Counted from the stretch's first letter, positions 1-6,407 are shown. The stretch: 21,478 bases of DNA from Succinatimonas sp. UBA7265 (GCA_002473165.1 DKSD01000022.1:1-21478), one strand, 5' to 3'. Numbers and translations: made by a program. The notes: generated from the sequence alone by a model not told the origin.

Positions 1-47
1 CACCACTAACTTGCGCGGCATTTTTAATCCTTGGGACTCAAGACTTT

Positions 48-76
48 TTGCCATTTGCCTAAGCTATCAGTATCAA
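48..76 (+). promoter_or_regulatory. Candidate sigma-70 promoter of the antitoxin gene
   Basis: TTGCCA at 48-53 and TATCAA at 71-76 are separated by 17 bp, which would place the transcript start near 83. A TGAGG Shine-Dalgarno at 89-93 follows, ahead of the ATG at 100. The -35 matches consensus at 5 of 6 positions and the -10 at 4 of 6. This is read by eye only. RelB-type antitoxins usually repress their own promoter, but no clear operator palindrome is evident. Confidence 0.35.
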
Positions 77-99
77 GCTGTAAATAACTGAGGTTTGAC

Positions 100-366
100 A
101 TGGCGATATTGAACGTGCGCATTGAAGAACAACTAAAGCATGCTGCAGATCGGCTCTTTGAATCTTTGGGGTTTGATACTGAGTCTGCGCTGAGGATCTT
201 TTTGCACGCGGCCGTGCGCGAGCAGGGCATACCTTTTGCGTTCAGTTTAGATGAACATCTATGCGTGGATCTTATACATGCGCTTGAAGAGATTGAAAGC
301 GGCCGAGGTCTTTACGGTCCGTTTAAGAGCGGCGAAGAGACCGTTAAGTCCATGCTCAAAGACTGA
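100..366 (+). CDS. RelB/DinJ family type II antitoxin, orphan
   Basis: An 88-residue protein beginning MAILNVRIEEQLKHAADRL, with LGFDTESALRIFLHAAV and then REQGIPFAF. This is the RelB/DinJ layout: an N-terminal ribbon-helix-helix that dimerises and binds DNA (about residues 1-45), then the REQGIPF segment and a C-terminal stretch that normally wraps around the toxin. Family members neutralise RelE/YafQ-type mRNA interferases and autoregulate the operon. The start is supported by TGAGG 6 nt upstream. The toxin gene expected to overlap or directly follow the stop is missing: the next 200 bp hold only a nuclease-gene relic and a hairpin. It may be a toxin-less remnant, a solitary regulator or an anti-addiction module. 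The family assignment is confident; the function in this cell is not. Confidence 0.85.
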   Translation: MAILNVRIEEQLKHAADRLFESLGFDTESALRIFLHAAVREQGIPFAFSLDEHLCVDLIHALEEIESGRGLYGPFKSGEETVKSMLKD

Positions 367-429
367 ATACCGCGAGGATGGTTTTAATCTGCATGGGCTT
401 CCATATTATTGCGCCAAATGGAATCCGTT

Positions 430-505
430 ACCCCCAATGGCGCGTTGCGGCTCTCGCATCCTCTGCGATTGCTTTTCTGTCAAACAGTACCTTAAACATG
501 ACGGC
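430..505 (-). pseudogene. Relic of an Rpn/PDDEXK-family nuclease gene (C-terminal fragment)
   Basis: Bases 445-486 align with 777-827 inside the neighbouring Rpn-like gene. GGCTCTCGCATC is shared exactly, most of the following 20 bases agree, 9 bases are missing, and TCAAACAG is shared again. On the minus strand the relic reads VLFDRKAIAEDARA, against GLFDRIDRMAIEEDARA in the longer gene. It is bounded by stops, with TGA just before and TAA about 7 codons after. It is therefore a short, decayed second copy and not an expressed gene. Its length is too small for certainty, but the matching reading frame argues against chance. Confidence 0.45.
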
Positions 506-528
506 ACTTCATTTGTCAAAACAGAAGA

Positions 529-564
529 GGCGCTTTGAAGCTTTTTTCTAAAGCTCAAAGCGCC
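529..564. terminator. Hairpin between convergent genes
   Basis: The arm GGCGCTTTGAAGCTT (529-543) pairs with AAGCTCAAAGCGCC (551-564) across a 7-nt T-rich loop, with one bulged base. It lies between the plus-strand antitoxin (stop at 366) and the minus-strand nuclease relic (stop at 573), where a bidirectional terminator would be expected. The plus side lacks a T-tract; the minus side runs into TCTTCTGTTTTG, which is only moderately T-rich. Termination is plausible but unproven. Confidence 0.4.
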
Positions 565-572
565 GACCTGAC

Positions 573-1697
573 TTATGGCTGCGCCTGAGACAGGCTCTTG
601 CGAACGAAAGCCTGTTCATTGGGGCTGACTTTGAGCACTTCAAAGGCTTTTTCCAAGGATTCGTGGGTGCTCTGCATATAGCTGTAAACGAACCTCAGCA
701 GTGACTCTCTTGTTCCTATCTCCTTTCCTTCGGCCTTACCTTCAGCCTTGCCTTCGATCTTCCCTTCATTGTGGCCCATGGCTCTCGCATCTTCTTCGAT
801 CGCCATTCTGTCGATTCTGTCAAACAGCCCTTCAACCATAAGACCTCCGTCCAATCCCATCATCGCTTTCCTTAAATTTTCAAATGCCATTTCCATTTTA
901 ATCGCAAGGGGCTCCTTATCCCCGGGTAACCTGCGGCCGTTGCAAAAATATTGCAGCACGGAGCGCAATTGCGGATCTGCCGCTTTGTCCCACGCTCTGA
1001 GATTGACGAAAAAGATCTGCGGCGCGCCGGGGAAAAGCCTGTCGCTCCAGTCTTCCCCGAAGCGGCTTGCGTAGACGGTCCTGTCCTGGCCGAAAGGATC
1101 GAACCTGCACAGGCAGAACGTGAACACCTTTGGCAGTATGTCAACGCGCTTTTCGGTCCTGGAATGGGCGCTGCATGTCATTGATGCGTATTTCCACATG
1201 CGCTTTTCAAGCGCCTGTTCGCGGATGAAACGCTTTGCGGAGCGCTGCTTTGGCGTGAGCTGATCGTAAGCGCCGGGAACGCTCTCAAGACGCCCCTGAT
1301 ACTCGAAATTGAGAATGTGCTCGTTTGTGCAGTAAACCAGGCTGTCCAGCCTGACGGTCTGTCCAAGCGGCAAAAGGGTGATGATCTTTTCGGTCCGGGC
1401 GCGGCGCTCCTTGTCGAGCGTCAGGCTCTGATCGCCTGCTATGAGTTTTGCGGCCTCGACCATGAGATCGGTGTTCCCGCGCACAAAGGCCTTAAAAGCC
1501 TCATCCACAGCGATGGTGGCCTGATCCCAGGATATGAACTCTTACGGAAAATAGAACCTCAGCGCGCGGCGCAGCGTTTCGGACAGCTCGGGAAATTTAT
1601 GGCCGGCGGCGTTTTCGGCGCGGTACCAGCTCACGGCTTCCTGTTTTGAGAGGAAGACGCTCCCGGGCGCGATGCGGATCTGATCGGCGTCTTTCAT
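573..1697 (-). pseudogene. Rpn family / PD-(D/E)XK 'putative transposase' nuclease, interrupted by an in-frame stop
   Basis: Read from ATG 1697 (AAGGA about 8 nt upstream) to the stop at 573, this is a 375-codon frame broken once by TAA at 1542-1544. The 51 codons before the stop end in LRRALRFYFP. Immediately after it, in the same frame, comes EFISWDQATIAVDEAFKAFV, which has no ATG but looks like the normal N-terminal part of the family. The nuclease core includes RLDSLVYCTNEHILNFEYQG (the D...ExQ-like pattern of PD-(D/E)XK folds) and LPKVFTFCLCRFDPFGQD. The C-terminus carries the EGKAEGKAEGK repeats common in this family. Known members (Rpn, TIGR01784-like) cleave DNA and promote recombination. 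Translation restarting at GTG 1508 would give 311 residues lacking the SWDQ segment. A nonsense mutation is the simplest reading; readthrough or a sequencing error is possible. Confidence 0.7.
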
Positions 1698-1723
1698 GAA
1701 TGATCCTTGTTTGAATGAGTAAC

Positions 1724-1743
1724 AGGCTTGCGCTTGCAAGCCT
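1724..1743. other. Perfect 8-bp hairpin in the 5' region of the nuclease relic
   Basis: AGGCTTGC (1724-1731) pairs with GCAAGCCT (1736-1743) around a GCTT loop. It lies between the predicted minus-strand promoter and the ATG at 1697, so it would sit in the leader of that transcript. No T-tract follows on either strand, so it is not an obvious terminator. Confidence 0.45.
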
Positions 1744-1762
1744 TTGAGCAAAATGCGCATTG

Positions 1763-1790
1763 AGTATATATGCGTAAATCGAAAAATCAA
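1763..1790 (-). promoter_or_regulatory. Sigma-70-like promoter of the nuclease relic
   Basis: On the minus strand TTGATT (1785-1790) and TATACT (1763-1768) are 16 bp apart, in an AT-rich patch that contrasts with its surroundings. The transcript would start near 1756 and reach ATG 1697 after about 60 nt. This also argues that the gene starts at 1697 and not at the in-frame ATG further upstream near 1832, which would lie behind the promoter. Confidence 0.5.
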
Positions 1791-1832
1791 GTGAACCAGG
1801 TAAAAAAGATAAAGCACATGTGAACGATCCAT

Positions 1833-2157
1833 GGATAACAGGAATTATTTACAGCTTGATATAATCATTAGCAGCTTGTATGAGCAGACCAAAATTTCAT
1901 AAAACCTCTGACTCAAAACCAGACCCGCAATGGACACAAAAGAGGAATGCCTGTGCTTATTCAAAACTGCACGGCTTGGGGTTAAAAGCGAGGCTGAGGC
2001 CGCGCCAGGGGAATGCAATGCGAAGGCGCGCTAAGGCACGGACGGAGCTTTTGCCGCGTCTGAGGTCTGAACGGCCGGAAGATCTGACTTCAGGGCTGGG
2101 CCGGCGCGCGGCTCTGCTGCGGAATTTTGCGCCGCGGCATCAAAGGGGCCGGTGCTG
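1833..2157. other. Intergenic region without a convincing gene
   Basis: An open frame of 104 codons on the plus strand (1880-2194) runs through here, but it has no Shine-Dalgarno, no recognisable domain and an Arg-rich, low-information composition typical of a chance frame in GC-rich DNA. It also runs across the rpsB promoter. The left third is AT-rich and the remainder GC-rich. I see no RNA gene, repeat array or attachment site. Confidence 0.4.
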
Positions 2158-2166
2158 TGCTAGAAT
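2158..2166 (+). promoter_or_regulatory. Extended -10 promoter of rpsB-tsf
   Basis: TGC at 2158-2160 directly precedes TAGAAT at 2161-2166, giving the TGnTAnAAT extended -10 form. No good -35 is present at 16-18 bp (the bases around 2138-2143 are CATCAA), as expected for an extended -10 promoter. The transcript would begin near 2173, leaving a leader of about 140 nt before the rpsB ATG. Extended -10 promoters and long leaders are known for rpsB operons of gammaproteobacteria. Confidence 0.55.
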
Positions 2167-2171
2167 GATGT

Positions 2172-2313
2172 GCCTTTTGGTGTCTCACACCTGAGGCGTT
2201 TTGTTTAATTTTTAGAAAACACACACTGTTTGCACACGTGATCCCCAGGGTGCCGGCATGCCGGTCGGGGACATGAAACAGTGGAGGCACAACCCTTTAA
2301 AGAGGTATACACA
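2172..2313 (+). promoter_or_regulatory. rpsB 5' leader, candidate S2 autoregulatory RNA
   Basis: The leader contains a small stem, GGTGT-CTC-ACACC, near its 5' end. It also has a larger composite hairpin at 2242-2271: outer arms TCCCC and GGGGA enclose an inner CCGG-CATG-CCGG. The Shine-Dalgarno AGAGG (2301-2305) and the ATG (2314) follow. In E. coli and relatives, ribosomal protein S2 represses rpsB-tsf by binding a structured leader. Position and length match that arrangement, but I cannot confirm the conserved S2-binding nucleotides. Confidence 0.4.
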
Positions 2314-3087
2314 ATGTCATCCGTTACCATGCGCGACATGCTCAAAGCAGGCGTCCACTTCGGCCATCAGACCCGCTTCTGGAACCCTAAGATGAAACAG
2401 TACATCTTCGGGGCCCGCAACGGGATCCATATCATCAACCTGGATAAGACCGTTGAGTGCTACAACGACGCCCTGAACTTCATGAGCAGCGTGGTTGCTC
2501 ACAAGGGCAAGATCCTTTTCGTCGGCACGAAGCGCGCCGCCTGCGAGCAGGTCGGCCCCGCCGCCACTGCCTGCGGCCAGTTCTACGTTGACCACCGCTG
2601 GCTGGGCGGCATGCTCACGAACTGGAAGACCGTGCGCCAGTCCATCAAGCGCTTAAAGGATCTCGAGACCGAGAGCCAGGACGGCACCTTTGACAAGCTC
2701 ACTAAGAAAGAGGCGCTGCTGCGCACTCGCGAGCTGGCCAAGTTAAACCGCTCCTTAGGCGGCATCAAGGACATGGGCGGCCTGCCTGACGCGCTGTTCG
2801 TCATCGACGCAGAGGCCGAGCACATCGCCATCAAGGAAGCCAACAACCTGGGCATCCCTGTGGTGGCCGTGGTCGACACGAACTCCGATCCTGATGGCGT
2901 GAACTACGTCATCCCGGGCAACGACGATGCCATCCGCGCCATCGAGCTCTATTTAAATGGTGTGACCGAGGCCCTGAACAACGCCCGCGCCCAGCTTGTA
3001 GCCGAGGAAGCCGCTGCCAAAGAGGCTGCCGAGGCCGAGCAGGAGAAAGGTGAGGAAGCCCCTGCCGCCGAGCAGAAAGCCGAATAA
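2314..3087 (+). CDS. rpsB: 30S ribosomal protein S2
   Basis: A 257-residue protein that follows E. coli S2 almost without gaps: MSSVTMRDMLKAGVHFGHQT, then WNPKMKQYIFGARNGIHIIN, ILFVGTKRAA, HRWLGGMLTNWKTVRQSIKR, GGLPDALFVIDAEAEHIAIK and VDTNSDPDGVNYVIPGNDDA. S2 assembles late on the back of the 30S subunit between head and body and is needed for S1 binding. The usual length is about 241; the extra residues are an Ala/Glu-rich tail after residue 235. The start at 2314 is fixed by AGAGG 8 nt upstream and by homology; an in-frame GTG at 2281 would add 11 unrelated residues. It is the first gene of the rpsB-tsf operon and is probably repressed by its own product through the leader. Confidence 0.98.
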   Translation: MSSVTMRDMLKAGVHFGHQTRFWNPKMKQYIFGARNGIHIINLDKTVECYNDALNFMSSVVAHKGKILFVGTKRAACEQVGPAATACGQFYVDHRWLGGMLTNWKTVRQSIKRLKDLETESQDGTFDKLTKKEALLRTRELAKLNRSLGGIKDMGGLPDALFVIDAEAEHIAIKEANNLGIPVVAVVDTNSDPDGVNYVIPGNDDAIRAIELYLNGVTEALNNARAQLVAEEAAAKEAAEAEQEKGEEAPAAEQKAE

Positions 3088-3114
3088 GCTTTCTACCCGT
3101 TTAACTCATTACCC

Positions 3115-3137
3115 CGGCCGCGCCCAGGGCGCGGCCG
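3115..3137 (+). other. GC-rich hairpin in the rpsB-tsf spacer
   Basis: CGGCCGCGCC (3115-3124) and GGCGCGGCCG (3128-3137) form a perfect 10-bp stem with a CAG loop. It has no T-tract of its own. It lies just after the rpsB stop and 16 bases before a second hairpin that does have one, so it may stabilise the rpsB 3' end or pause polymerase. Confidence 0.6.
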
Positions 3138-3152
3138 CCTGAAAATCCAAAA

Positions 3153-3174
3153 GGCCGGTCATCCGGTCTTTTTT
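3153..3174 (+). terminator. Intrinsic attenuator between rpsB and tsf
   Basis: GGCCGG (3153-3158) pairs with CCGGTC (3163-3168, one G-U pair) around TCAT and is followed by TTTTTT (3169-3174). The stem is short, so termination is likely partial. Attenuation between rpsB and tsf is known in E. coli and would set the S2 to EF-Ts ratio. The tsf Shine-Dalgarno begins 6 nt later. Confidence 0.6.
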
Positions 3175-3195
3175 GAACCGAGGAAAGAAAAAATT

Positions 3196-4086
3196 ATGGC
3201 AAAAGTAACTGCCGCAATGGTCAAAGAACTGCGCGACGCCACCGGCGCGGGCATGATGGACTGCAAAAAGGCCCTGGTCGCAGCTGACGGCGACATGCAG
3301 AAGGCTATAGACGCCATGCGCAAGAGCGGCGCCGCCAAAGCCGCCAAGAAGGCCGGCCGCATCGCCGCCGAAGGTGTGATCACCGTGGCCCGCGACGGCA
3401 ACAAGGTAGCCATGGTCGAGGTGAACACCGAGACTGACTTTGCCGCCAAGAACGAGCAGTTCCTGAATTTCGCGCAGCAGGCCGCCAATGCCGCCTTAAA
3501 AGCCGCCACCGACGACGTCGAGAAGATCAAGGCCGCTGATTTCGGCGACGGCCAGAGCGTGGGCGAGGCCCTGACGGCCCTCATCGCCAAAGTCGGCGAG
3601 AACATGCACCTGCGCCGCGCCGCTTACGTGGCCGCCGCCGCTGACGACACCGTCGGCGTCTACATCCATTCCAACAAGAAGATCGGCGTCATCACCGTCT
3701 TAAAGGGCGGCGACGAGGCTCTGGCCAAGGATGTCGCCATGCACGTGTGCGCCTCCAAGCCTGATTTCTTAAAGCCTGAGGACGTCGCCAAGGATGTCGT
3801 CGAGCACGAGAGAGCGCTGCAGGTCGAGATGGCCGTCAAATCCGGCAAGCCCCAGGCGATCGCCGAGAAGATGGTCGAAGGCCGCATGAGAAAGTTCACC
3901 GGCGAGATCTCGCTGACCGGCCAGCCTTTTGTGAAGAACCCTGACATCACCGTGGGCCAGCTGCTCAAAGAGCACCAGGCCGATGCCCTGGCTTTCAAGC
4001 GCCTTGAAGTGGGCGAGGGCGTTGAGAAGAAGCAGGAAAACTTCGCCGCTGAAGTCCAGGCTCAGATCGCCCAGGCTCAGAAATAA
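3196..4086 (+). CDS. tsf: Elongation factor Ts
   Basis: A 296-residue nucleotide-exchange factor that releases GDP from EF-Tu. The N-terminal UBA-like domain MAKVTAAMVKELRDATGAGM-MDCKKAL is followed by the core, with the conserved VNTETDFAAKNEQF. Its T80-D81-F82 corresponds to the Asp-Phe pair that enters the EF-Tu G domain. A coiled-coil insertion and C-terminal module are present, ending GVEKKQENFAAEVQAQIAQA. Length is slightly above E. coli (283). GAGGAAAG sits 9 nt before the ATG, a strong site fitting a highly expressed gene. It is cotranscribed with rpsB through the attenuator and followed 17 nt later by pyrH. Confidence 0.98.
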   Translation: MAKVTAAMVKELRDATGAGMMDCKKALVAADGDMQKAIDAMRKSGAAKAAKKAGRIAAEGVITVARDGNKVAMVEVNTETDFAAKNEQFLNFAQQAANAALKAATDDVEKIKAADFGDGQSVGEALTALIAKVGENMHLRRAAYVAAAADDTVGVYIHSNKKIGVITVLKGGDEALAKDVAMHVCASKPDFLKPEDVAKDVVEHERALQVEMAVKSGKPQAIAEKMVEGRMRKFTGEISLTGQPFVKNPDITVGQLLKEHQADALAFKRLEVGEGVEKKQENFAAEVQAQIAQAQK

Positions 4087-4103
4087 GCTTTTTGAGGTCG
4101 CAA

Positions 4104-4826
4104 ATGGCATCGGAGAACACAGGCAAAGCTCGCCGGATCCTGCTTAAGATCTCAGGCGAGGCGCTCGCAGGCGAGCAGGGCTTTGGCATAGATCCGAAGA
4201 TCCTCTCTGAGATCGCGTCAGTGATCTTAAAGGTGCAGGAACACGGCGTGCAAACGGCCCTCGTCATCGGCGGCGGCAATATCTTCCGCGGAGCGGCGCT
4301 GCAACAGGCCGGCTTCGACCGTGTCGCCGGCGATGAGATGGGCATGCTCGCCACCGTGATGAACGGCCTGGCTATGCGCGAGGAACTCAAGCGCCAGGGC
4401 GGCAGCGCCGTGCTGATGTCCGCCTACGGCATCCCCTCGATCACGCTGCAATACAGCGCGAGCGCCGGGCGCGAACTGTTGCGCTCAGGCAGCACTGTGA
4501 TCTGCTCAGGCGGCACGGGCTCGCCCTTTTTCACCACGGACACCGCCGCGGTGCTGAGGGGCATAGAGCTTGAGTGTTCCGAAGTGCTAAAAGCCACGAA
4601 GGTCGACGGTGTCTACAGCGCCGACCCCATGAAGGATCCCGCCGCCACGCGCTTTGACCGCCTCTCGTTTGCGGAGGTGCTCTCAAAGCAGCTCAAGGTC
4701 ATGGATCTCACGGCCTTCGCGCTGGCATCAGAGCACAGCCTGCCTATCCGGGTGTTCTCGATGGTCAAAGACGGCGCCTTCTTAAAGGCCTGTCTCGGAG
4801 AGAACGAAGGCACTTTGGTGTCATGA
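4104..4826 (+). CDS. pyrH: Uridylate kinase (UMP kinase)
   Basis: A 240-residue amino-acid-kinase-fold enzyme that phosphorylates UMP to UDP in pyrimidine synthesis; family members are hexamers activated by GTP and inhibited by UTP. Visible motifs: RRILLKISGEALAGEQGFGI, the glycine loop VIGGGNIFRG, DEMGMLATVMNGLAM, GTGSPFFTTDTAAVLRGIE, KATKVDGVYSADPMKDP and KVMDLTAFALA. The start at ATG 4104 is set by GAGG at 4094-4097; an in-frame TTG at 4092 would overlap that site. The gene follows tsf by 17 nt. After it comes a terminator-like hairpin, so frr may be transcribed partly on its own. Confidence 0.97.
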   Translation: MASENTGKARRILLKISGEALAGEQGFGIDPKILSEIASVILKVQEHGVQTALVIGGGNIFRGAALQQAGFDRVAGDEMGMLATVMNGLAMREELKRQGGSAVLMSAYGIPSITLQYSASAGRELLRSGSTVICSGGTGSPFFTTDTAAVLRGIELECSEVLKATKVDGVYSADPMKDPAATRFDRLSFAEVLSKQLKVMDLTAFALASEHSLPIRVFSMVKDGAFLKACLGENEGTLVS

Positions 4827-4851
4827 TCCCATAGAGCAAAAACACCACGGC

Positions 4852-4899
4852 GCGGCGCGGATTTGCAACGGAGTTCCAAATCGGCCGCGCCGCAATTTT
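4852..4899 (+). terminator. Terminator-like hairpin after pyrH
   Basis: GCGGCGCGGATTTG (4852-4865) pairs with CAAATC (4877-4882) and, after a 3-nt bulge, CGCGCCGC (4886-4893). This gives about 14 bp closed by an 11-nt loop. AATTTT follows, a weak T-tract. It probably reduces readthrough from the rpsB-tsf-pyrH transcript into frr. Confidence 0.5.
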
Positions 4900-4927
4900 G
4901 CCCGCATGGCGCGCTCTTTCTTTCGTG

Positions 4928-4933
4928 TAAAAT
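4928..4933 (+). promoter_or_regulatory. Candidate -10 element for frr
   Basis: TAAAAT at 4928-4933 follows the pyrH terminator-like hairpin, in a locally AT-rich patch. No good -35 is seen at 16-18 bp (CATGGC region); TTGCCC at 4899-4904 is 23 bp away, too far for a normal spacer. frr often has its own promoter in gammaproteobacteria. The call is tentative. Confidence 0.3.
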
Positions 4934-4970
4934 ATCCAAAGTGCAAAAAGGGCGGAAAACGCCTTTTGCC

Positions 4971-5001
4971 AAAGCTCTCGCCCGATGTGCGGAGCTTTTT
5001 T
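4971..5001 (+). terminator. Attenuator-like hairpin in the frr leader
   Basis: AAAGCTC (4971-4977) pairs with GAGCTTT (4992-4998), with an inner CGC/GCG pairing, and T's run to 5001: a standard intrinsic terminator shape ending 20 nt before the frr ATG. A second copy of GGAGCTTT at 5004-5011 carries the frr Shine-Dalgarno and could pair with the same AAAGCTC arm. Upstream, GGCG-GAAAA-CGCC plus flanking A/T pairs (4943-4969) forms another hairpin. A leader of this form could control frr at transcription and translation, but no ligand or leader peptide is evident. Confidence 0.5.
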
Positions 5002-5020
5002 ACGGAGCTTTATCTTTATT

Positions 5021-5578
5021 ATGATTAACGACGTCAAATCCAAAGCCAAAACATCCATGGACAATGCCGTCAAGTCCCTTGACGTGCGCCTTTCCAAGAT
5101 CCGTACCGGCCGCGCTTCCCCGGCGCTGCTCGACGGCATCATGGTGCAGTATTACGGCACCCCGACTCCGCTGCGCCAGGTCGCGCAGGTCAACGTCGAG
5201 GACGCCCGCACCTTAAAGCTGACCGTCTTTGACCGCAGCGCCATGAAGGATGTCGAGCGCGCCATCCAGATGTCCGATCTCGGCTTAAACCCGGTTTCCA
5301 CCTCCTCGGAGATCCGCGTGCCGTTGCCTCCTTTGACCGAGGATCGCCGCAAGGAGCTCGTGAAGGTCGTCAAGGGCGAGGTCGAGCAGTGCAAGGTCGA
5401 GATCCGCAATCTGCGCCGCGATGCTAACGCCGCTTTAAAAGATCTCCAGAAGAAAAAGGAGATCTCAGAGGATGAGGAGCGCGCCGCTGAAAACGAGGTG
5501 CAAAAACTCACTGACGCCGCCGTGAAGAAGAGCGATGAGCTCTTTGACACCAAGCAAAAAGAGCTCATGGCGGTCTGA
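5021..5578 (+). CDS. frr: Ribosome recycling factor
   Basis: A 185-residue protein, the same length as E. coli RRF, which with EF-G splits the post-termination ribosome. The three-helix-bundle and beta-domain signatures are present: RLSKIRTGRASPALLDGIMV, YYGTPTPLRQVAQVNVEDAR, SDLGLNPVSTSSEIRVPLPP, LTEDRRKELVKVVKGEVEQC and IRNLRRDANAALKDLQKKKE. The ATG at 5021 is chosen by homology. The likely Shine-Dalgarno GGAG (5004-5007) is 13 nt away, longer than usual, and lies inside a repeat that may be occluded by leader pairing. An in-frame ATG at 4985 would place 12 extra residues inside the terminator hairpin and is unlikely. Followed by uppS. Confidence 0.97.
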   Translation: MINDVKSKAKTSMDNAVKSLDVRLSKIRTGRASPALLDGIMVQYYGTPTPLRQVAQVNVEDARTLKLTVFDRSAMKDVERAIQMSDLGLNPVSTSSEIRVPLPPLTEDRRKELVKVVKGEVEQCKVEIRNLRRDANAALKDLQKKKEISEDEERAAENEVQKLTDAAVKKSDELFDTKQKELMAV

Positions 5579-5626
5579 CAATCCATACCCATGCCAGAGC
5601 AGACCGGCGTTAAGGCGGAGGGCGGG

Positions 5627-6343
5627 ATGACCGTCCCCCGCCATGTCGCGATCATCATGGACGGCAACGGCCGCTGGGCCAAAAACCGCGGCCTGCCGCG
5701 GGTGATGGGCCACCGAGCCGGCGCCAAAGCCGTGCGCCGCATCGTCGAGGAAGCCGCCCGCCGCGGCATCAGGATCCTCACGCTCTTTGCCTTCTCCTCG
5801 GAAAACTGGAAGCGCCCGAAACTTGAAGTCACCGCGCTTATGCAGCTTTTTGCAAGGGCGCTGGACTCGCAGACCCCCGATCTCAAAAAAAACGGGATCA
5901 GCCTGCGCGTCATAGGCGACACCTCAGGCTTCCCTGAGGCGCTGCAAAAAAAGATCAGGCAGGCCGAGGCAGAGACCGCGGACGGGGCGCGCATGCGTTT
6001 AAATGTCGCGGCAGGCTACGGCGGGCGCTGGGATATCGCGAGGGCGGCCCAAAAGCTTGCCCAAAAGGCGCGCGAGGGCGCGCTTGCCCCTGAGGATATA
6101 AACGAAGAGCTTTTGGGGCGCGAACTTGCCGAGCCCTCCGATGTCGATCTCCTGATCCGCACCGGCGGGGAGAGGCGCGTCTCAAACTTCCTTATCTGGC
6201 AGGCCTCTTACAGCGAGTTGTGGTTCAGCGACATCCTTTGGCCTGATTTCACAGGCGAGGATCTCGACGCGGCGCTTAAGTATTTCAAAGGCCGCGAGCG
6301 CCGCTTTGGCATGATCTCAGAGCAGCTGCAAACCCCGCTCTGA
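5627..6343 (+). CDS. uppS: Undecaprenyl diphosphate synthase (cis-prenyltransferase)
   Basis: Adds isopentenyl units in cis to farnesyl diphosphate to make C55 undecaprenyl diphosphate, the lipid carrier for peptidoglycan and O-antigen. Motifs: PRHVAIIMDGNGRWAK (Asp12 of this start is the Mg-binding Asp26 equivalent), GHRAGAKAVRRIV, LTLFAFSSENWKRP, LNVAAGYGGRWDI, DLLIRTGGERRVSNFLIWQ and ELWFSDILWPDF. Two starts are possible. ATG 5591 gives 250 residues but has no ribosome site. ATG 5627 gives 238 residues and follows GGAGG at 5617-5621 with 5-nt spacing, so I prefer it; the 12 extra residues are not conserved. The next gene is cdsA. This order differs from E. coli, where dxr lies between frr and uppS. 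Confidence 0.95.
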   Translation: MTVPRHVAIIMDGNGRWAKNRGLPRVMGHRAGAKAVRRIVEEAARRGIRILTLFAFSSENWKRPKLEVTALMQLFARALDSQTPDLKKNGISLRVIGDTSGFPEALQKKIRQAEAETADGARMRLNVAAGYGGRWDIARAAQKLAQKAREGALAPEDINEELLGRELAEPSDVDLLIRTGGERRVSNFLIWQASYSELWFSDILWPDFTGEDLDAALKYFKGRERRFGMISEQLQTPL

Positions 6344-6407
6344 CATAAAGCCGCCAAATTCGCATGCCGGGGTGCAAGAGCCCGGATCAGCAAATTAGGA
6401 ACAATTC

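Noticed and set aside
1..91. Open frame from base 2 to TGA at 89-91 as the tail of an upstream gene
   Set aside because: Only 29 codons, with no recognisable sequence, and it overlaps a plausible promoter; cannot be supported.
251..538. 95-codon plus-strand frame overlapping the antitoxin end
   Set aside because: Overlaps more than 100 bases of a well-supported gene and reads through the relic in antisense; no family resemblance.
378..551. 57-codon plus-strand frame after the antitoxin, tested as a possible toxin
   Set aside because: GAGG directly abuts the ATG, leaving no spacing; there is no RelE/YafQ similarity, and the frame runs antisense through the nuclease relic.
1880..2194. 104-codon plus-strand open frame upstream of rpsB
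   Set aside because: No ribosome site, no recognisable domain, Arg-rich chance-like composition, and it overlaps the rpsB promoter.
2281..2313. GTG 2281 as rpsB start
   Set aside because: The 11 added residues are unlike any S2 N-terminus; the ATG at 2314 has AGAGG at normal spacing and matches E. coli.
4092..4103. TTG 4092 as pyrH start
   Set aside because: Overlaps the Shine-Dalgarno that serves ATG 4104.
4985..5020. ATG 4985 as frr start
   Set aside because: Lies inside the terminator hairpin, has no ribosome site, and adds 12 non-conserved residues.
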